Source: an uncultured Pelagibacteraceae bacterium (GTDB lineage Bacteria > Pseudomonadota > Alphaproteobacteria > Pelagibacterales > Pelagibacteraceae). From it: a stretch of 36,546 bases of DNA. Shown in pieces: positions 22,332-32,074 of the stretch. The stretch lies in assembly GCA_902590125.1 (NCBI GenBank), contig CACIVL010000003.1, positions 1-36,546 on the forward strand. The letters are read 5' to 3'. Under the pieces are notes generated by a model that worked only from the letters and a program-made list of their open reading frames with translations, was not told the origin of the DNA and made no database searches. Position numbers and translations under genes: made by a program. Positions within the stretch are counted from its first letter, which is position 1. Every line of letters starts with the position of its first letter.

Positions 22332-23189
22332 ATGCCAGAATTACCAGAAATTGAAATTGTAAAACAATCACTAGATAAGAACATAAAATTTGAAAAAATT
22401 AAAAAAGTGGTTGTAAGAAACAGAAGTTTAAGATTTAAAATTCCTAAAAATTTTGAAATTACTTTAAAAAACAAAAAAATTAAAAAAATATCCAGAAAAT
22501 CAAAATACATAGTACTTCATTTAGAAGATATTTATTGTGTGTTTCATTTAGGAATGTCAGGAACTATTCACTTAATCAATAAAAAAAAATACAACAAAAA
22601 TACTAACACAAGTTTTTATAGTTCATCAGATTTACCAATAAAACACAATCATATTGAATTTTTATTAAATAATTATCAATTAATTTATAATGATCCTAGA
22701 AGATTTGGTTTTTTTAAACTATTTAAAAAAAAAGATTTATCAAATTTTTTTAAAAATGTTGGGCCAGAGCCATTAAATAAAAGTTTTAACATAAGTTACA
22801 TATATAATTATTTTATAAATAAAAAAAAAAATATAAAAAATTTTCTTTTAGATCAAAAGTTTGTTTCTGGGATTGGTAATATTTATGCAAGTGAAATTCT
22901 TTTTTATTGTAAAATACATCCTTTGAAAAAAGCAAAGAATCTCACAAAATTAGATATTAAAAAAATCAAGCATTTTTCAAAATTGATATTAAATAAAGCA
23001 ATAAAAAAAGGGGGATCAAGTATTAGAAATTTTAAAAATGCAGAAGGAAGAAATGGAAGTTATCAGAATCAATTTAAAGTTTATCAAAGGGAAAATTTAA
23101 ATTGTTTAAATGGATATTGTAATGGAAAGATTAAGAAAAAATTTATTTCAAAAAGGTCAACTTTTTTTTGCAATAAGTGTCAAAAATAA
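22332..23189 (+). CDS. mutM: Formamidopyrimidine-DNA glycosylase
   Basis: MPELPEIEIVKQSL N-terminus, LGMSG, NDPRRFGFF, QKFVSGIGNIYASEILF, C-terminal zinc finger. Confidence 0.96.
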   Translation: MPELPEIEIVKQSLDKNIKFEKIKKVVVRNRSLRFKIPKNFEITLKNKKIKKISRKSKYIVLHLEDIYCVFHLGMSGTIHLINKKKYNKNTNTSFYSSSDLPIKHNHIEFLLNNYQLIYNDPRRFGFFKLFKKKDLSNFFKNVGPEPLNKSFNISYIYNYFINKKKNIKNFLLDQKFVSGIGNIYASEILFYCKIHPLKKAKNLTKLDIKKIKHFSKLILNKAIKKGGSSIRNFKNAEGRNGSYQNQFKVYQRENLNCLNGYCNGKIKKKFISKRSTFFCNKCQK

Positions 23190-23239
23190 ACAATTATTTT
23201 ATTGACCACTCTATATTCTCCAGCTATATAACTGGCCCT

Positions 23240-23500
23240 ATGGCAAACACAAAATCAGCTATTAAAAAAATTAGAAAAATTTCAAGACAGACAACCATTA
23301 ATAAAGTTAGAAAAAGTAAATTTAAAAATGTAATAAAAAAAATGAATTCATTATTGGATTCAAAGAAAAAAAAAGAAGCTTTAGCTTTTTTACCAAAATT
23401 AAATTCAGAATTAATGAAAATTTCTAAAACTGGAATTATAAAAAAGCAAAACGCGTCAAGAAATATTTCAAGAATTACAAGAAAAATTAACGCACTATAA
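23240..23500 (+). CDS. rpsT: 30S ribosomal protein S20
   Basis: MANTKSAIKKIRKISRQTTINK...; ATG 23240 is the canonical start, not the ORF-track start at 23177. Confidence 0.94.
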   Translation: MANTKSAIKKIRKISRQTTINKVRKSKFKNVIKKMNSLLDSKKKKEALAFLPKLNSELMKISKTGIIKKQNASRNISRITRKINAL

Positions 23501-23784
23501 CATCTACTCAAAGTTGATTTAATAAGTTAACTACTCTTAGTTGTTTGTAATATTTTAATTTCAACTTAAGATATTTATACCAAATATAATTTTTTTTTTA
23601 ATATCAACACAATATATAGAAATTTTTATTTTTTATTTTTTATTTTTTTTATTTTTAAAATTATTTTTTTATAATTTAATTTTAAATATAATTGATTCAC
23701 TCACAGATTTTATTTATTTTTTAATTTTAAAAAAATTTTATTGCTTTAATTATATTATAGTCTTAAGTGGAATTTCTTCACATC

Positions 23785-25209
23785 ATGAGTAAAAAAAATG
23801 CATTAAATAAGGAAAATGAGAATTTTTCTCCTAGTAAATTAGATTGGAATATCATTCAAGCTGAGATGAAAAATAAATTGGGTACAGATATTTACGAAAG
23901 TTGGCTTCGAAAAATAGAATTTGTTGAAGAATTAAAAAATTATGTATTGTTATCGGTATCAACGAGATTTATTAGAGACTGGATTACATCAAGGTATTTA
24001 GATCAAATATTACAGATTATAAAAATACATAGGAAAGATATTAATAGAATTGAATTAAGAATTGATGAAAAAAAAGTAAAAGATGTTGATCAAATATCTA
24101 ATACAGATAATAATTCATTAGAAAATAATCAAAATATATCGTTTATAAAAGATTCTTATTTACGATATAATAGAATTGATCCAAATAAAAAATTTGACAA
24201 CTTTATAATTGGATCTAGCAATAAACTTGCATTTGAAGCATCGAAAAAAGTATCTGAAAACATTTCTTATTATAACCCACTGTATATTTATGGTGGTGTT
24301 GGTATGGGCAAAACTCATTTGCTGAATGCCATAGGTTTAAGTTTGAAAGGCAAAAATAAAGTAATGTTTATTTCAGCGGAGAGATTTATGTATCAATTTG
24401 TTAAATCAATTAAATCAAATGATATGGTTAAGTTTAAAGAATATTTTAGAAATACAGACATTCTATTAATTGATGATATTCAATTTATGAATGGTAAAGA
24501 AGCAATGCAAGAAGAGTTTTTTCATACTTTTAATGCTTTATTAGATAAAGGATCACAAGTGGTTATTTCAGCAGATAGGCCCCCAAACAAATTGTCTAGA
24601 ATTCAAGAGAGAATTAAATCAAGATTTGCAGGAGGTTTAGTAGTAGATATTCAAAAGCCCGATTATGATCTTAGAAACAAAATAGTAAAAAATAAAGTTA
24701 ATGAATTAAATGTTTTTTACTCAAATGAAGTGAATGTTTCAAATGAAATACAAAAATTTATTAGTTCAGAAATTAAAACTAGTATAAGAGAATTAGTAGG
24801 TGCTATTAACAGAATTGTATCTTTTTCAAGAATTTACAATAAAATTCCGAATGTATCTGAAACAAAAGTAATTTTAAAAGATTTGTTAAATTTGTCAGAA
24901 AATAGAGTTACAATTGATCTCATTCAATCAACAGTATGTAAATTTTTCAAAATAAGTAAAAATGAAATGTTATCTTCACGAAGATCAAGATATTTGGTAA
25001 GACCTAGACAAACAGCTATCTATTTAACCAAAATTCTCACCTCAAAATCATTGCCAGAGATTGGAAGAGAATTTTCAAATAGAGATCACACAACAATAAT
25101 ACATTCTGTAAAAACTATAGAGAAATTAAAAGCGGAAGATGCTGAATTAAGTGCTAATATTGATAAATTAAAAAATCAAATTCTATATAATAAAGAAAAT
25201 GAAATTTAA
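23785..25209 (+). CDS. dnaA: Chromosomal replication initiator DnaA
   Basis: NPLYIYGGVGMGKTHLLNAIG, DILLIDDIQFMNGKEAMQEEFFHTFN, GREFSNRDHTTIIHSVKTIEKL. ATG 23785 likely; an upstream GTG at 23767 is also possible. Confidence 0.96.
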   Translation: MSKKNALNKENENFSPSKLDWNIIQAEMKNKLGTDIYESWLRKIEFVEELKNYVLLSVSTRFIRDWITSRYLDQILQIIKIHRKDINRIELRIDEKKVKDVDQISNTDNNSLENNQNISFIKDSYLRYNRIDPNKKFDNFIIGSSNKLAFEASKKVSENISYYNPLYIYGGVGMGKTHLLNAIGLSLKGKNKVMFISAERFMYQFVKSIKSNDMVKFKEYFRNTDILLIDDIQFMNGKEAMQEEFFHTFNALLDKGSQVVISADRPPNKLSRIQERIKSRFAGGLVVDIQKPDYDLRNKIVKNKVNELNVFYSNEVNVSNEIQKFISSEIKTSIRELVGAINRIVSFSRIYNKIPNVSETKVILKDLLNLSENRVTIDLIQSTVCKFFKISKNEMLSSRRSRYLVRPRQTAIYLTKILTSKSLPEIGREFSNRDHTTIIHSVKTIEKLKAEDAELSANIDKLKNQILYNKENEI

Positions 25210-26311
25210 CGTTAATCAACATGATTTACAAAAATCATTAAATTATTGTCAAGGGGTAATAGAAAAAAGAAGCACTTTACCAATATTATCAAATGTTCTT
25301 TTAGATGCTAGCAACTCAAAACTTACTGTTACAGCCACAGATCTCGATTTAATTTTTATTCATGAAATAGATAATGTTGAAATAATTGAGGAAGGTAAAA
25401 TTACTGTAACATCTTCAATAATGTATGATATAATAAGAAAGTTTTCTTCCGGAAAAAAAATTAATTTGTCATTAAGTGATAAAAATAAATTACAGCTTGA
25501 ATCAGAAAAATCTATTTTTCATCTAAATTGTATAAATGCATCAGAATTTCCATTGACTAACGAAAATTTTAACCAAAATGAATTTTCAGTAAAATCTAAA
25601 CAATTATTAAAATTACTTAATAAATGTAAATTTTCGGTATCAAATGACGAAACTAGACATTATTTAAGTGGAGTTTTTTTTCACCAAACACAAATCGAAA
25701 ATAAAATATTTTTAACTGCAGCAGCAACTGATAGCCATAGAATGTCTATATCTAAACTAAGATTGAATGAAAAAATTGAATTTGAACCAATAATTTTACC
25801 TAAAAAAACTATATTTCAACTATGTTCTCTCCTAGAAGATTATGAAGGTGACGTTAAAATTTCTAATATAAAATCTAAGATTAAATTTGAATTAAATAAT
25901 TCTATATTAATTTCAAAACTAATAGATGGTAAATTTCCAAATTATGTTCAAGTGATACCAAAAAATAATCAAAAAAAACTGGAGACTGATTTAAAACTTT
26001 TTTTAGGTTCTGTAGATAGAGTGGCCTCAGTTTCTCTTGATAAAAAAGATGGTGTAAAATTTGACTTATCAAAAGATACATTAAATTTATCAGTCAATAA
26101 TGCTAATAGTGGTGATGGAAAAGAAAGTTTAAATGTTAAATTTGATCATGATTTGCAAATAAGTTTTAATTCAAGATATTTAATTGATGTAGCCTCTCAA
26201 TTAGATGGAGATAAAATTGAGATGTTTTTTAATGATACTGGTTCACCAGCATTAATTAAGGATCCTTCTGATTTTGATAGCATTTATGTTGTAATGCCTA
26301 TGAAAGGTTAA
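25199..26311 (+). CDS. dnaN: DNA polymerase III beta subunit (sliding clamp)
   Basis: KRSTLPILSNVLLDA, TATDLDLIFIHEI, C-terminal VVMPMKG; follows dnaA. Confidence 0.95.
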   Translation: MKFNVNQHDLQKSLNYCQGVIEKRSTLPILSNVLLDASNSKLTVTATDLDLIFIHEIDNVEIIEEGKITVTSSIMYDIIRKFSSGKKINLSLSDKNKLQLESEKSIFHLNCINASEFPLTNENFNQNEFSVKSKQLLKLLNKCKFSVSNDETRHYLSGVFFHQTQIENKIFLTAAATDSHRMSISKLRLNEKIEFEPIILPKKTIFQLCSLLEDYEGDVKISNIKSKIKFELNNSILISKLIDGKFPNYVQVIPKNNQKKLETDLKLFLGSVDRVASVSLDKKDGVKFDLSKDTLNLSVNNANSGDGKESLNVKFDHDLQISFNSRYLIDVASQLDGDKIEMFFNDTGSPALIKDPSDFDSIYVVMPMKG

Positions 26312-27018
26312 TTTAAGCTATCTAATTCAAAATAAATATTATCTTGTAATTTTTGTAAAAAAATATCTTTATTCATTCCACTGTCTATATGTTTTAAAAT
26401 TGAAATAGTTAGATTTTTATTTGTTTTCAATTTACCTTCTTTAGGCCAAACGTTTCCAGAATTAATTGCAACAGGCTGACATTTAATTTTTAATTCATCA
26501 TAAATTCTACTTGCGCCTTTTTTAAAAGGAGCTCTATCATTAGGCGCTAATCTTGTACCTTGAGGAAAAATTATTAAAGGTCTATTTGATGATTTTGATA
26601 AATTGGAAATTTGTTCAAAAAAACCAAGATTTTTTTTAGTTGTTTTATTTCTATCAATATAAATTGAGCCAATTTTTTTTAAATACCATCCAAATACTGG
26701 TATTTTTAACAATTCTTTTTTTAAAATAAATACTGGTGAATTAAATATAGTTTGTAAAAAAAATGTTTCAAACATGGATTGATGTGAAGAAGCGATGAAA
26801 AATTTTTCATTTTTAATTATGTTTTCTTTTCCTTTAATAGTTATTTTTGTAGATAAAAAAATTTTGAGACAAATTGCAGACCAATGACCCATAATTTTTC
26901 CACCAAATAAGACAATTTTTTGCGGTAAAAAAAGAGATGGCAAAAAAATGATGCAAATTAAAACAATTCCTGAAAAAAAAAAAATTGAAAATAAATAATT
27001 TCTTATCATTTGAATCAA
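26308..27018 (-). CDS. plsC: 1-acylglycerol-3-phosphate O-acyltransferase (PlsC family)
   Basis: SSHQSMFETF (HX4D-like region) and FPQGTRLAPNDRAPFKKGA. Confidence 0.88.
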   Translation of the reverse strand: MIQMIRNYLFSIFFFSGIVLICIIFLPSLFLPQKIVLFGGKIMGHWSAICLKIFLSTKITIKGKENIIKNEKFFIASSHQSMFETFFLQTIFNSPVFILKKELLKIPVFGWYLKKIGSIYIDRNKTTKKNLGFFEQISNLSKSSNRPLIIFPQGTRLAPNDRAPFKKGASRIYDELKIKCQPVAINSGNVWPKEGKLKTNKNLTISILKHIDSGMNKDIFLQKLQDNIYFELDSLN

Positions 27019-27021
27019 AAA

Positions 27022-28236
27022 CTAAATTAAATCGATTAATTTTTGCCTTTTTTTAATAATATTAATTTTGGATCCTTTAATCAAAATTTCTATTGGTTTT
27101 GGTCTAACATTATAATTTGAACTTAAAGACATTCCATAAGCACCTACATCGCAAATTATTATCAAATCCTTTTCTTTTAATTTTTGAAAATTTTTTGAAG
27201 TTAAAAATTTATCAGTACTTTCACATATTGGTCCTACAAATTCATAAGTTTTTTTAGAATTACTATTTTTTTTAATTACAGGTATTATTCTGTGATTTGA
27301 ACCATAAAGTGCTGGTCTCATTAAATCATTCATTCCACAATCTAATATAATAAAATCTTTGTCTTTAGTTTTTTTAATATAGATTACTTTTGATATAATT
27401 ATACCAGTGTCACCGATAATAGATCTTCCTGGTTCAAAAATAATTTTAGAATTATGATTTTTCAGAAATTTTTTTATTGAAATATTATATTTTTTATAAT
27501 TTAATTTTTTTGTTTTATTATTGTAGACAATTCCAATGCCGCCACCTAAATCAATAAATTCAAATATTTGATTTGATTTTTTTATAATTTTATCAATTAC
27601 TTTAAGCATTTTTTCATAAGGAAGATTATTGACGATTTGGCTTCCTATATGAACACTAAGACATTTAAGATTAATGTATTTAGAATTTTTTGAATATTTT
27701 ACTAATTCAATGAAATTTTTTTCAGTTAGACCAAATTTGTCTTCTTTTTTTCCAGTAGAAATTTGATTTATAGTTTTAGCATCTGTATTTGGATTTAATC
27801 TAATTCCAATATTTACTATTTTTTTTTTAGATTTAGCTATTTTTTCAATTTCAATTACTTCACTTTTAGATTCAGCATTTATCAATAATATATTTTTATT
27901 TATTGCATAATCTAACTCTCTCGTAGTTTTTCCGACTCCTGAAAAAACAATTTTTTTTACACTTATTCCTGCTTTTAAAGCTATCATTAATTCTCCTATT
28001 GAAACAACATCAGCTCCACATCCTAATTTTCTTATTTCTCGTAATAAATTTAAATTTGCGTTTGATTTAACGGAAAAACAAATCAACGGATTAAAAGATT
28101 TAAAATTATTTTTAAATTTAATAATATTTTTTTTTAATTTTTTATATGAGTAACAATAAATGGGTGTGCCGAATTTTTTTGCTAAATATTCTACCCTAAC
28201 ATTTTCTACTGAAAAACTTTTATTTAAATATTTCAT
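27022..28236 (-). CDS. lysA: Diaminopimelate decarboxylase
   Basis: PIYCYSYKKLKKNI, CFSVKSNANLNLL, SVHIGSQI, DLGGGIGI, FEPGRSIIGDTG, GPICESTDKF. Confidence 0.95.
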   Translation of the reverse strand: MKYLNKSFSVENVRVEYLAKKFGTPIYCYSYKKLKKNIIKFKNNFKSFNPLICFSVKSNANLNLLREIRKLGCGADVVSIGELMIALKAGISVKKIVFSGVGKTTRELDYAINKNILLINAESKSEVIEIEKIAKSKKKIVNIGIRLNPNTDAKTINQISTGKKEDKFGLTEKNFIELVKYSKNSKYINLKCLSVHIGSQIVNNLPYEKMLKVIDKIIKKSNQIFEFIDLGGGIGIVYNNKTKKLNYKKYNISIKKFLKNHNSKIIFEPGRSIIGDTGIIISKVIYIKKTKDKDFIILDCGMNDLMRPALYGSNHRIIPVIKKNSNSKKTYEFVGPICESTDKFLTSKNFQKLKEKDLIIICDVGAYGMSLSSNYNVRPKPIEILIKGSKINIIKKRQKLIDLI

Positions 28237-28352
28237 TAAATTTTTGTAATAAAGATATTATTTTTTTTTGCTTTATATTCTGGATCTCCTTTTTTTCCAC
28301 ATGCAAATAAAAAAAATAAGCACGAAATTATTATTATTGTTTTTTTTCTCAT
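28236..28352 (-). CDS. lptM: Small lipoprotein, LptM (YifL)-like, 38 aa
   Basis: Manual translation MRKKTIIIISCLFFLFACGKKGDPEYKAKKNNIFITKI*; lipobox LFAC followed by GKKGDP; fits exactly between argH and lysA; below the ORF-track cutoff. Confidence 0.82.
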   Translation of the reverse strand: MRKKTIIIISCLFFLFACGKKGDPEYKAKKNNIFITKI

Positions 28353-28353
28353 T

Positions 28354-29742
28354 TTAAGTTTTTTTATATTTAGTTATCATCTTTTTGATATTATCAAAAG
28401 ATGTTCCGCCGTAAGATTTTTTAGAGTTAACTGAGTACTTTAAGTCAAAAACCTTTAATACATCTTTTGTTAGCTTTGGTTCTATTTTATTCAATTCATT
28501 TATATTTAATTCATGTAGTTTTTTTTTCTTTTTTTCTGCATAATTAACAATTTCAGCTGTAACTTGATATGCTTTTCTAAAAGACATTTTGTGATTTTTT
28601 ACAAGATAGTCTGCTAGATCAGTTGCGGTGATATATCCAATATTAGCTAGTTCTAACATTTTTTTTTTGTTTGGACTAAAATTTTTTAAAACTTCATTAA
28701 GTATTTGAATACAATTAATCAATGTTTCATTTGATTTAAAAACTATTTCCTTATCATCTTGAAGATCTTTAAAATAAGATAATGGTAGAGCTTTTAATAT
28801 TGTTAGCATTGAAAATAAATTTCCAAAGCTAATACCTGATTTACCTCTTAGATATTCTAATGGGTCAGGATTTTTTTTTTGGGGCATTATTGAAGAACCA
28901 GTAACTACATTGTCAGAAAGATTAATAAGACCAAATGCATCCGAATTCCATATTATGAGTTCTTCAGCTATTCTTGAAATGTGTAAAGAACATACTGAAA
29001 TACAATATAAAAAATCTAAAACAAAATCTCTATCAGCAACAGTATCAATTGAATTGTTTGTTGGCTTTTTAAAGCCCAATTTTTTTGTTGTAAAGTTTCT
29101 ATCTATATTAAATGAAGTTCCAGTTAATGCAGCCACACCCAGCGGATTTTCAGATAAGCTTTCTAAATTATTAATAAATCTTTTTTTATCTCTTTTAAAC
29201 ATTTCGACATAAGCCAAAAGATAGTGAGCAAAAGATACTGCTTGCGCATTTTTTAAGTGGGTAAATCCAGGCATAATTGTTGTTACATTTTTTTCTGCAA
29301 CTTTTAAAATTATTCTTATGGTGTTACTTAAATTATTATTTATTTCATTTGTTGTTGATCTTAACCATATTTTAAAATCCGTAATAATTTGATCATTCCT
29401 AGATCTTGCAGTGTTAATATAACCAGCTTCTTCACCAATTAATTGAAATAATCTTTTTTCAATATTTATATGAATATCTTCATATTTTTTGCTGTATTCA
29501 AATTTTTTTTTTATTATTTCTTTTTCAATTTTATTTAAACCATAAATAATTTTATTTTTTATTTTAAATGATATTATTTTTTGTCTAAACAACATTTCAA
29601 CATGAGCAATAGATCCGAAAATATCTTCTTTATAAAGTTTTTTATCTATATCTATAGATGTACCAACTTTTTGAAATGCTGTTGAAACTCTCTTTTTAAT
29701 ACGTGTATTCCAGATTGTTTGGTTGTTTTTATTTTTGTTCAT
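28354..29742 (-). CDS. argH: Argininosuccinate lyase
   Basis: TARSRNDQIITDFKIWLR, TGSSIMPQKKNPDPLEYLRGKSG; followed by lptM-lysA. Confidence 0.96.
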   Translation of the reverse strand: MNKNKNNQTIWNTRIKKRVSTAFQKVGTSIDIDKKLYKEDIFGSIAHVEMLFRQKIISFKIKNKIIYGLNKIEKEIIKKKFEYSKKYEDIHINIEKRLFQLIGEEAGYINTARSRNDQIITDFKIWLRSTTNEINNNLSNTIRIILKVAEKNVTTIMPGFTHLKNAQAVSFAHYLLAYVEMFKRDKKRFINNLESLSENPLGVAALTGTSFNIDRNFTTKKLGFKKPTNNSIDTVADRDFVLDFLYCISVCSLHISRIAEELIIWNSDAFGLINLSDNVVTGSSIMPQKKNPDPLEYLRGKSGISFGNLFSMLTILKALPLSYFKDLQDDKEIVFKSNETLINCIQILNEVLKNFSPNKKKMLELANIGYITATDLADYLVKNHKMSFRKAYQVTAEIVNYAEKKKKKLHELNINELNKIEPKLTKDVLKVFDLKYSVNSKKSYGGTSFDNIKKMITKYKKT

Positions 29743-29791
29743 GATACTTAACTATACTCATTTGGTATAAAATTTTTAGTATTAAATTCTT

Positions 29792-30448
29792 ATGGCATTC
29801 TGTCTTAAAACAATAATTTTAAAACCGGAAAAAGATATTCCAATTAATAATGCAGTAATATTACTTCATGGATATGGAGGTGATGGAAAAGATATAAGTA
29901 TGTTAACTTTAAATTGGAAAAGGTCTTTGCCAAATACTGTTTTTCTTTGTCCGAATGCTGATGAAAGATGTTCAGTAAATCCTAACGGATATCAATGGTT
30001 TGATCTAGCCAAAGATGAACCACAATATATTTTAGATCAATCAATAAAAGCTGAAAAAAAAATTTATCAATTTATTAGTGAAGTTAAAAAAGAATTTAAA
30101 TTAGAAAATTCCAATATTTGTTTATGTGGTTTTAGTCAGGGGTGTATGATGTCAATAAATTTGGGTTTAACTAGCAATGAAAACTTTAATTGTATTGTTG
30201 GTTTTTCTGGAAAAATTATAAATAAAGAAAATCTTTCAAAAAGAAAAGTTTCTAGTACTAAAATGCTATTATTGCACGGAGATCTTGATGAAATTGTTCC
30301 TTCCGTATATTCATTGGAAGCTAAAGATTTTTTAGTAAGAAATAATATAGAAGTAGAAATAAATTTAATAAAAAATTGTGGTCATCATATTTCAGTTGAA
30401 GCCTCAAGCTTAGCTTTAGAATATATAAAGAAAAACTTAAAAATTTAA
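29792..30448 (+). CDS. Phospholipase/carboxylesterase (alpha/beta hydrolase)
   Basis: VILLHGYGGDGKD, LCGFSQGCMMSINLGL (GxSxG), LLHGDLDEIVP, CGHHIS. Confidence 0.88.
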   Translation: MAFCLKTIILKPEKDIPINNAVILLHGYGGDGKDISMLTLNWKRSLPNTVFLCPNADERCSVNPNGYQWFDLAKDEPQYILDQSIKAEKKIYQFISEVKKEFKLENSNICLCGFSQGCMMSINLGLTSNENFNCIVGFSGKIINKENLSKRKVSSTKMLLLHGDLDEIVPSVYSLEAKDFLVRNNIEVEINLIKNCGHHISVEASSLALEYIKKNLKI

Positions 30449-30503
30449 TAAAGATTTACTCCTATTGATTAATAAAATAATTTAAGTTAGTCTTAGTTTA
30501 CAT

Positions 30504-31070
30504 ATGACCTTTATTGACGAAAATATTTCACTAGAAAAGTGCCCAGCGTTAGTTCTAAATGCTGATTATAGACCTTTAAGTTATTATCCTTTATCACTTT
30601 GGAGTTGGCAGGATTCAATTAAATCAGTTTATCTTGACAGAGTTATAATTGTAAACAGCTATGACCGAGTAATAAGAAGTCCTTCGTTTTCTATGAAGTT
30701 GCCAAGCGTAATTGCATTAAAAAGTTACATCAGTCCTCAATCAAATCCAAACTTTACTAGATTTAACGTTTTTTTAAGAGATAAATTTTCTTGTCAGTAC
30801 TGTGGAAGCAAAAACGAATTAACATTTGATCATTTACTTCCAAGATCAAAAGGTGGAAAAACTGATTGGAATAATGTTGTAACAGCTTGTTCAAGTTGCA
30901 ATGTTAAAAAGGGTGGCCGTCTTCTCAATCATTCTGAAATGATATTAAGTCAAAAACCTTACCAACCATCAACAGAAGACTTACATAAAAATGGAAAAAA
31001 TTTCCCTCCAAACTTTCTTCACAAAAGTTGGATGGACTATTTGTATTGGGATGTAGAGTTAGAACCTTAA
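30504..31070 (+). CDS. HNH endonuclease family protein
   Basis: CQYCGSKNELTFDHLLPRSKGGKTDWNNVVTACSSCNVKKGGR. Confidence 0.9.
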   Translation: MTFIDENISLEKCPALVLNADYRPLSYYPLSLWSWQDSIKSVYLDRVIIVNSYDRVIRSPSFSMKLPSVIALKSYISPQSNPNFTRFNVFLRDKFSCQYCGSKNELTFDHLLPRSKGGKTDWNNVVTACSSCNVKKGGRLLNHSEMILSQKPYQPSTEDLHKNGKNFPPNFLHKSWMDYLYWDVELEP

Positions 31071-31604
31071 TTAAATTTTTTTCGATATATTTATAGCTAC
31101 TTTTGAGCCTGTTTTAATAATTTTATCTAAAAGTTTATATAAACCTTTTTTGGTTGCGCCTTTTTCATAAGCGATATCTTTATGATGCAATTCGTCTAAT
31201 CTGAATTTTTTAATATTTTCTTTTAATATTTTTTCATCAGATTTTAATTGATTTATTTGCTTTTGATAATGTTCATCAATAACTTCTTCAACAGATGCAG
31301 TACAGAGCATTGCAGCTTTTTTTCCCAGTAATGTCGAGCTAAAACCAAGACCAACACCTAATAAATCCCATAAAGGCATTAATTTTGTAGGTTTAATATT
31401 TCGTTTTTTTATTTCATTTTCAAAATAATTACAGTGTTCTTTTTCTTGGACTTTCATTTCCTGGATTGTTTTTTTTAAGTTCTCGTCTTTTACTAGAGTT
31501 TCTAATGCCAGCAATTGTCCTTCATATATTTTTATAGCACCACGTTCACCAGCATGATCAACTCTTATAAACTCTTCAACTTTAGTTTTATTTGTTTTTT
31601 TCAT
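31071..31604 (-). CDS. coq7: Demethoxyubiquinone hydroxylase (COQ7/CAT5 family)
   Basis: FIRVDHAGERGAIKIYEGQ, MKVQEKEHCNYFE, LDELHHKDIAYEKGA di-iron motifs. Confidence 0.93.
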   Translation of the reverse strand: MKKTNKTKVEEFIRVDHAGERGAIKIYEGQLLALETLVKDENLKKTIQEMKVQEKEHCNYFENEIKKRNIKPTKLMPLWDLLGVGLGFSSTLLGKKAAMLCTASVEEVIDEHYQKQINQLKSDEKILKENIKKFRLDELHHKDIAYEKGATKKGLYKLLDKIIKTGSKVAINISKKI

Positions 31605-32073
31605 AATTCAAAAAAAGTTTAATATTTATAACACTTAATATTAAAGATATAATTGTATTTATTGTAGCAAGCGAGAAACCAAAAATTCTAAAACTAACAT
31701 CTTTACAGCTAATAGTTTCTTTTTGTAGTTCTTTTAACAGATCATCTTTAGATAAATTAGCAATATTATTGTCTAATTTGCAAACTAAAGATTCTTCAAA
31801 AAACCCCTGTTCGATCCCAAAATGATAAAATGATATAATAGTTGCGACTACAAAAATTAAGATTAGAAAAATAATTATATTTTTCTCGAATTTTTTTAAA
31901 ATTAATCCTAAAGAAATAATTATTATTGCAAGAATATAAGGCAATCTTTCAATTAGACAAAGATTACAAGGTTTGTGACTCAAAACGTATTCAATAAAAT
32001 ATGCTGTAGTTAAAGCAAAAATACTAAATAATAAAATTAAAATAAGTGTAGTTTTATTTTTTATTTGAGACAT
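31588..32073 (-). CDS. dsbB: DsbB-family disulfide bond formation protein
   Basis: Multi-TM, HKPCNLCLIERLPYILAI CxxC motif and paired periplasmic cysteines. Confidence 0.85.
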   Translation of the reverse strand: MSQIKNKTTLILILLFSIFALTTAYFIEYVLSHKPCNLCLIERLPYILAIIIISLGLILKKFEKNIIIFLILIFVVATIISFYHFGIEQGFFEESLVCKLDNNIANLSKDDLLKELQKETISCKDVSFRIFGFSLATINTIISLILSVINIKLFLNYEKNK

Positions 32074-32074
32074 T

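Noticed and set aside
23620-23660. T-rich TTTTTATTTTTTATTTTTT blocks as a possible CRISPR or regular repeat array
   Set aside because: Simple low-complexity sequence without constant spacers or unique intervening segments.
30504-31070. HNH endonuclease as part of a restriction or mobile system
   Set aside because: Stand-alone HNH protein embedded among core genes with no methyltransferase, intron or phage gene nearby; looks like the common chromosomal HNH family.
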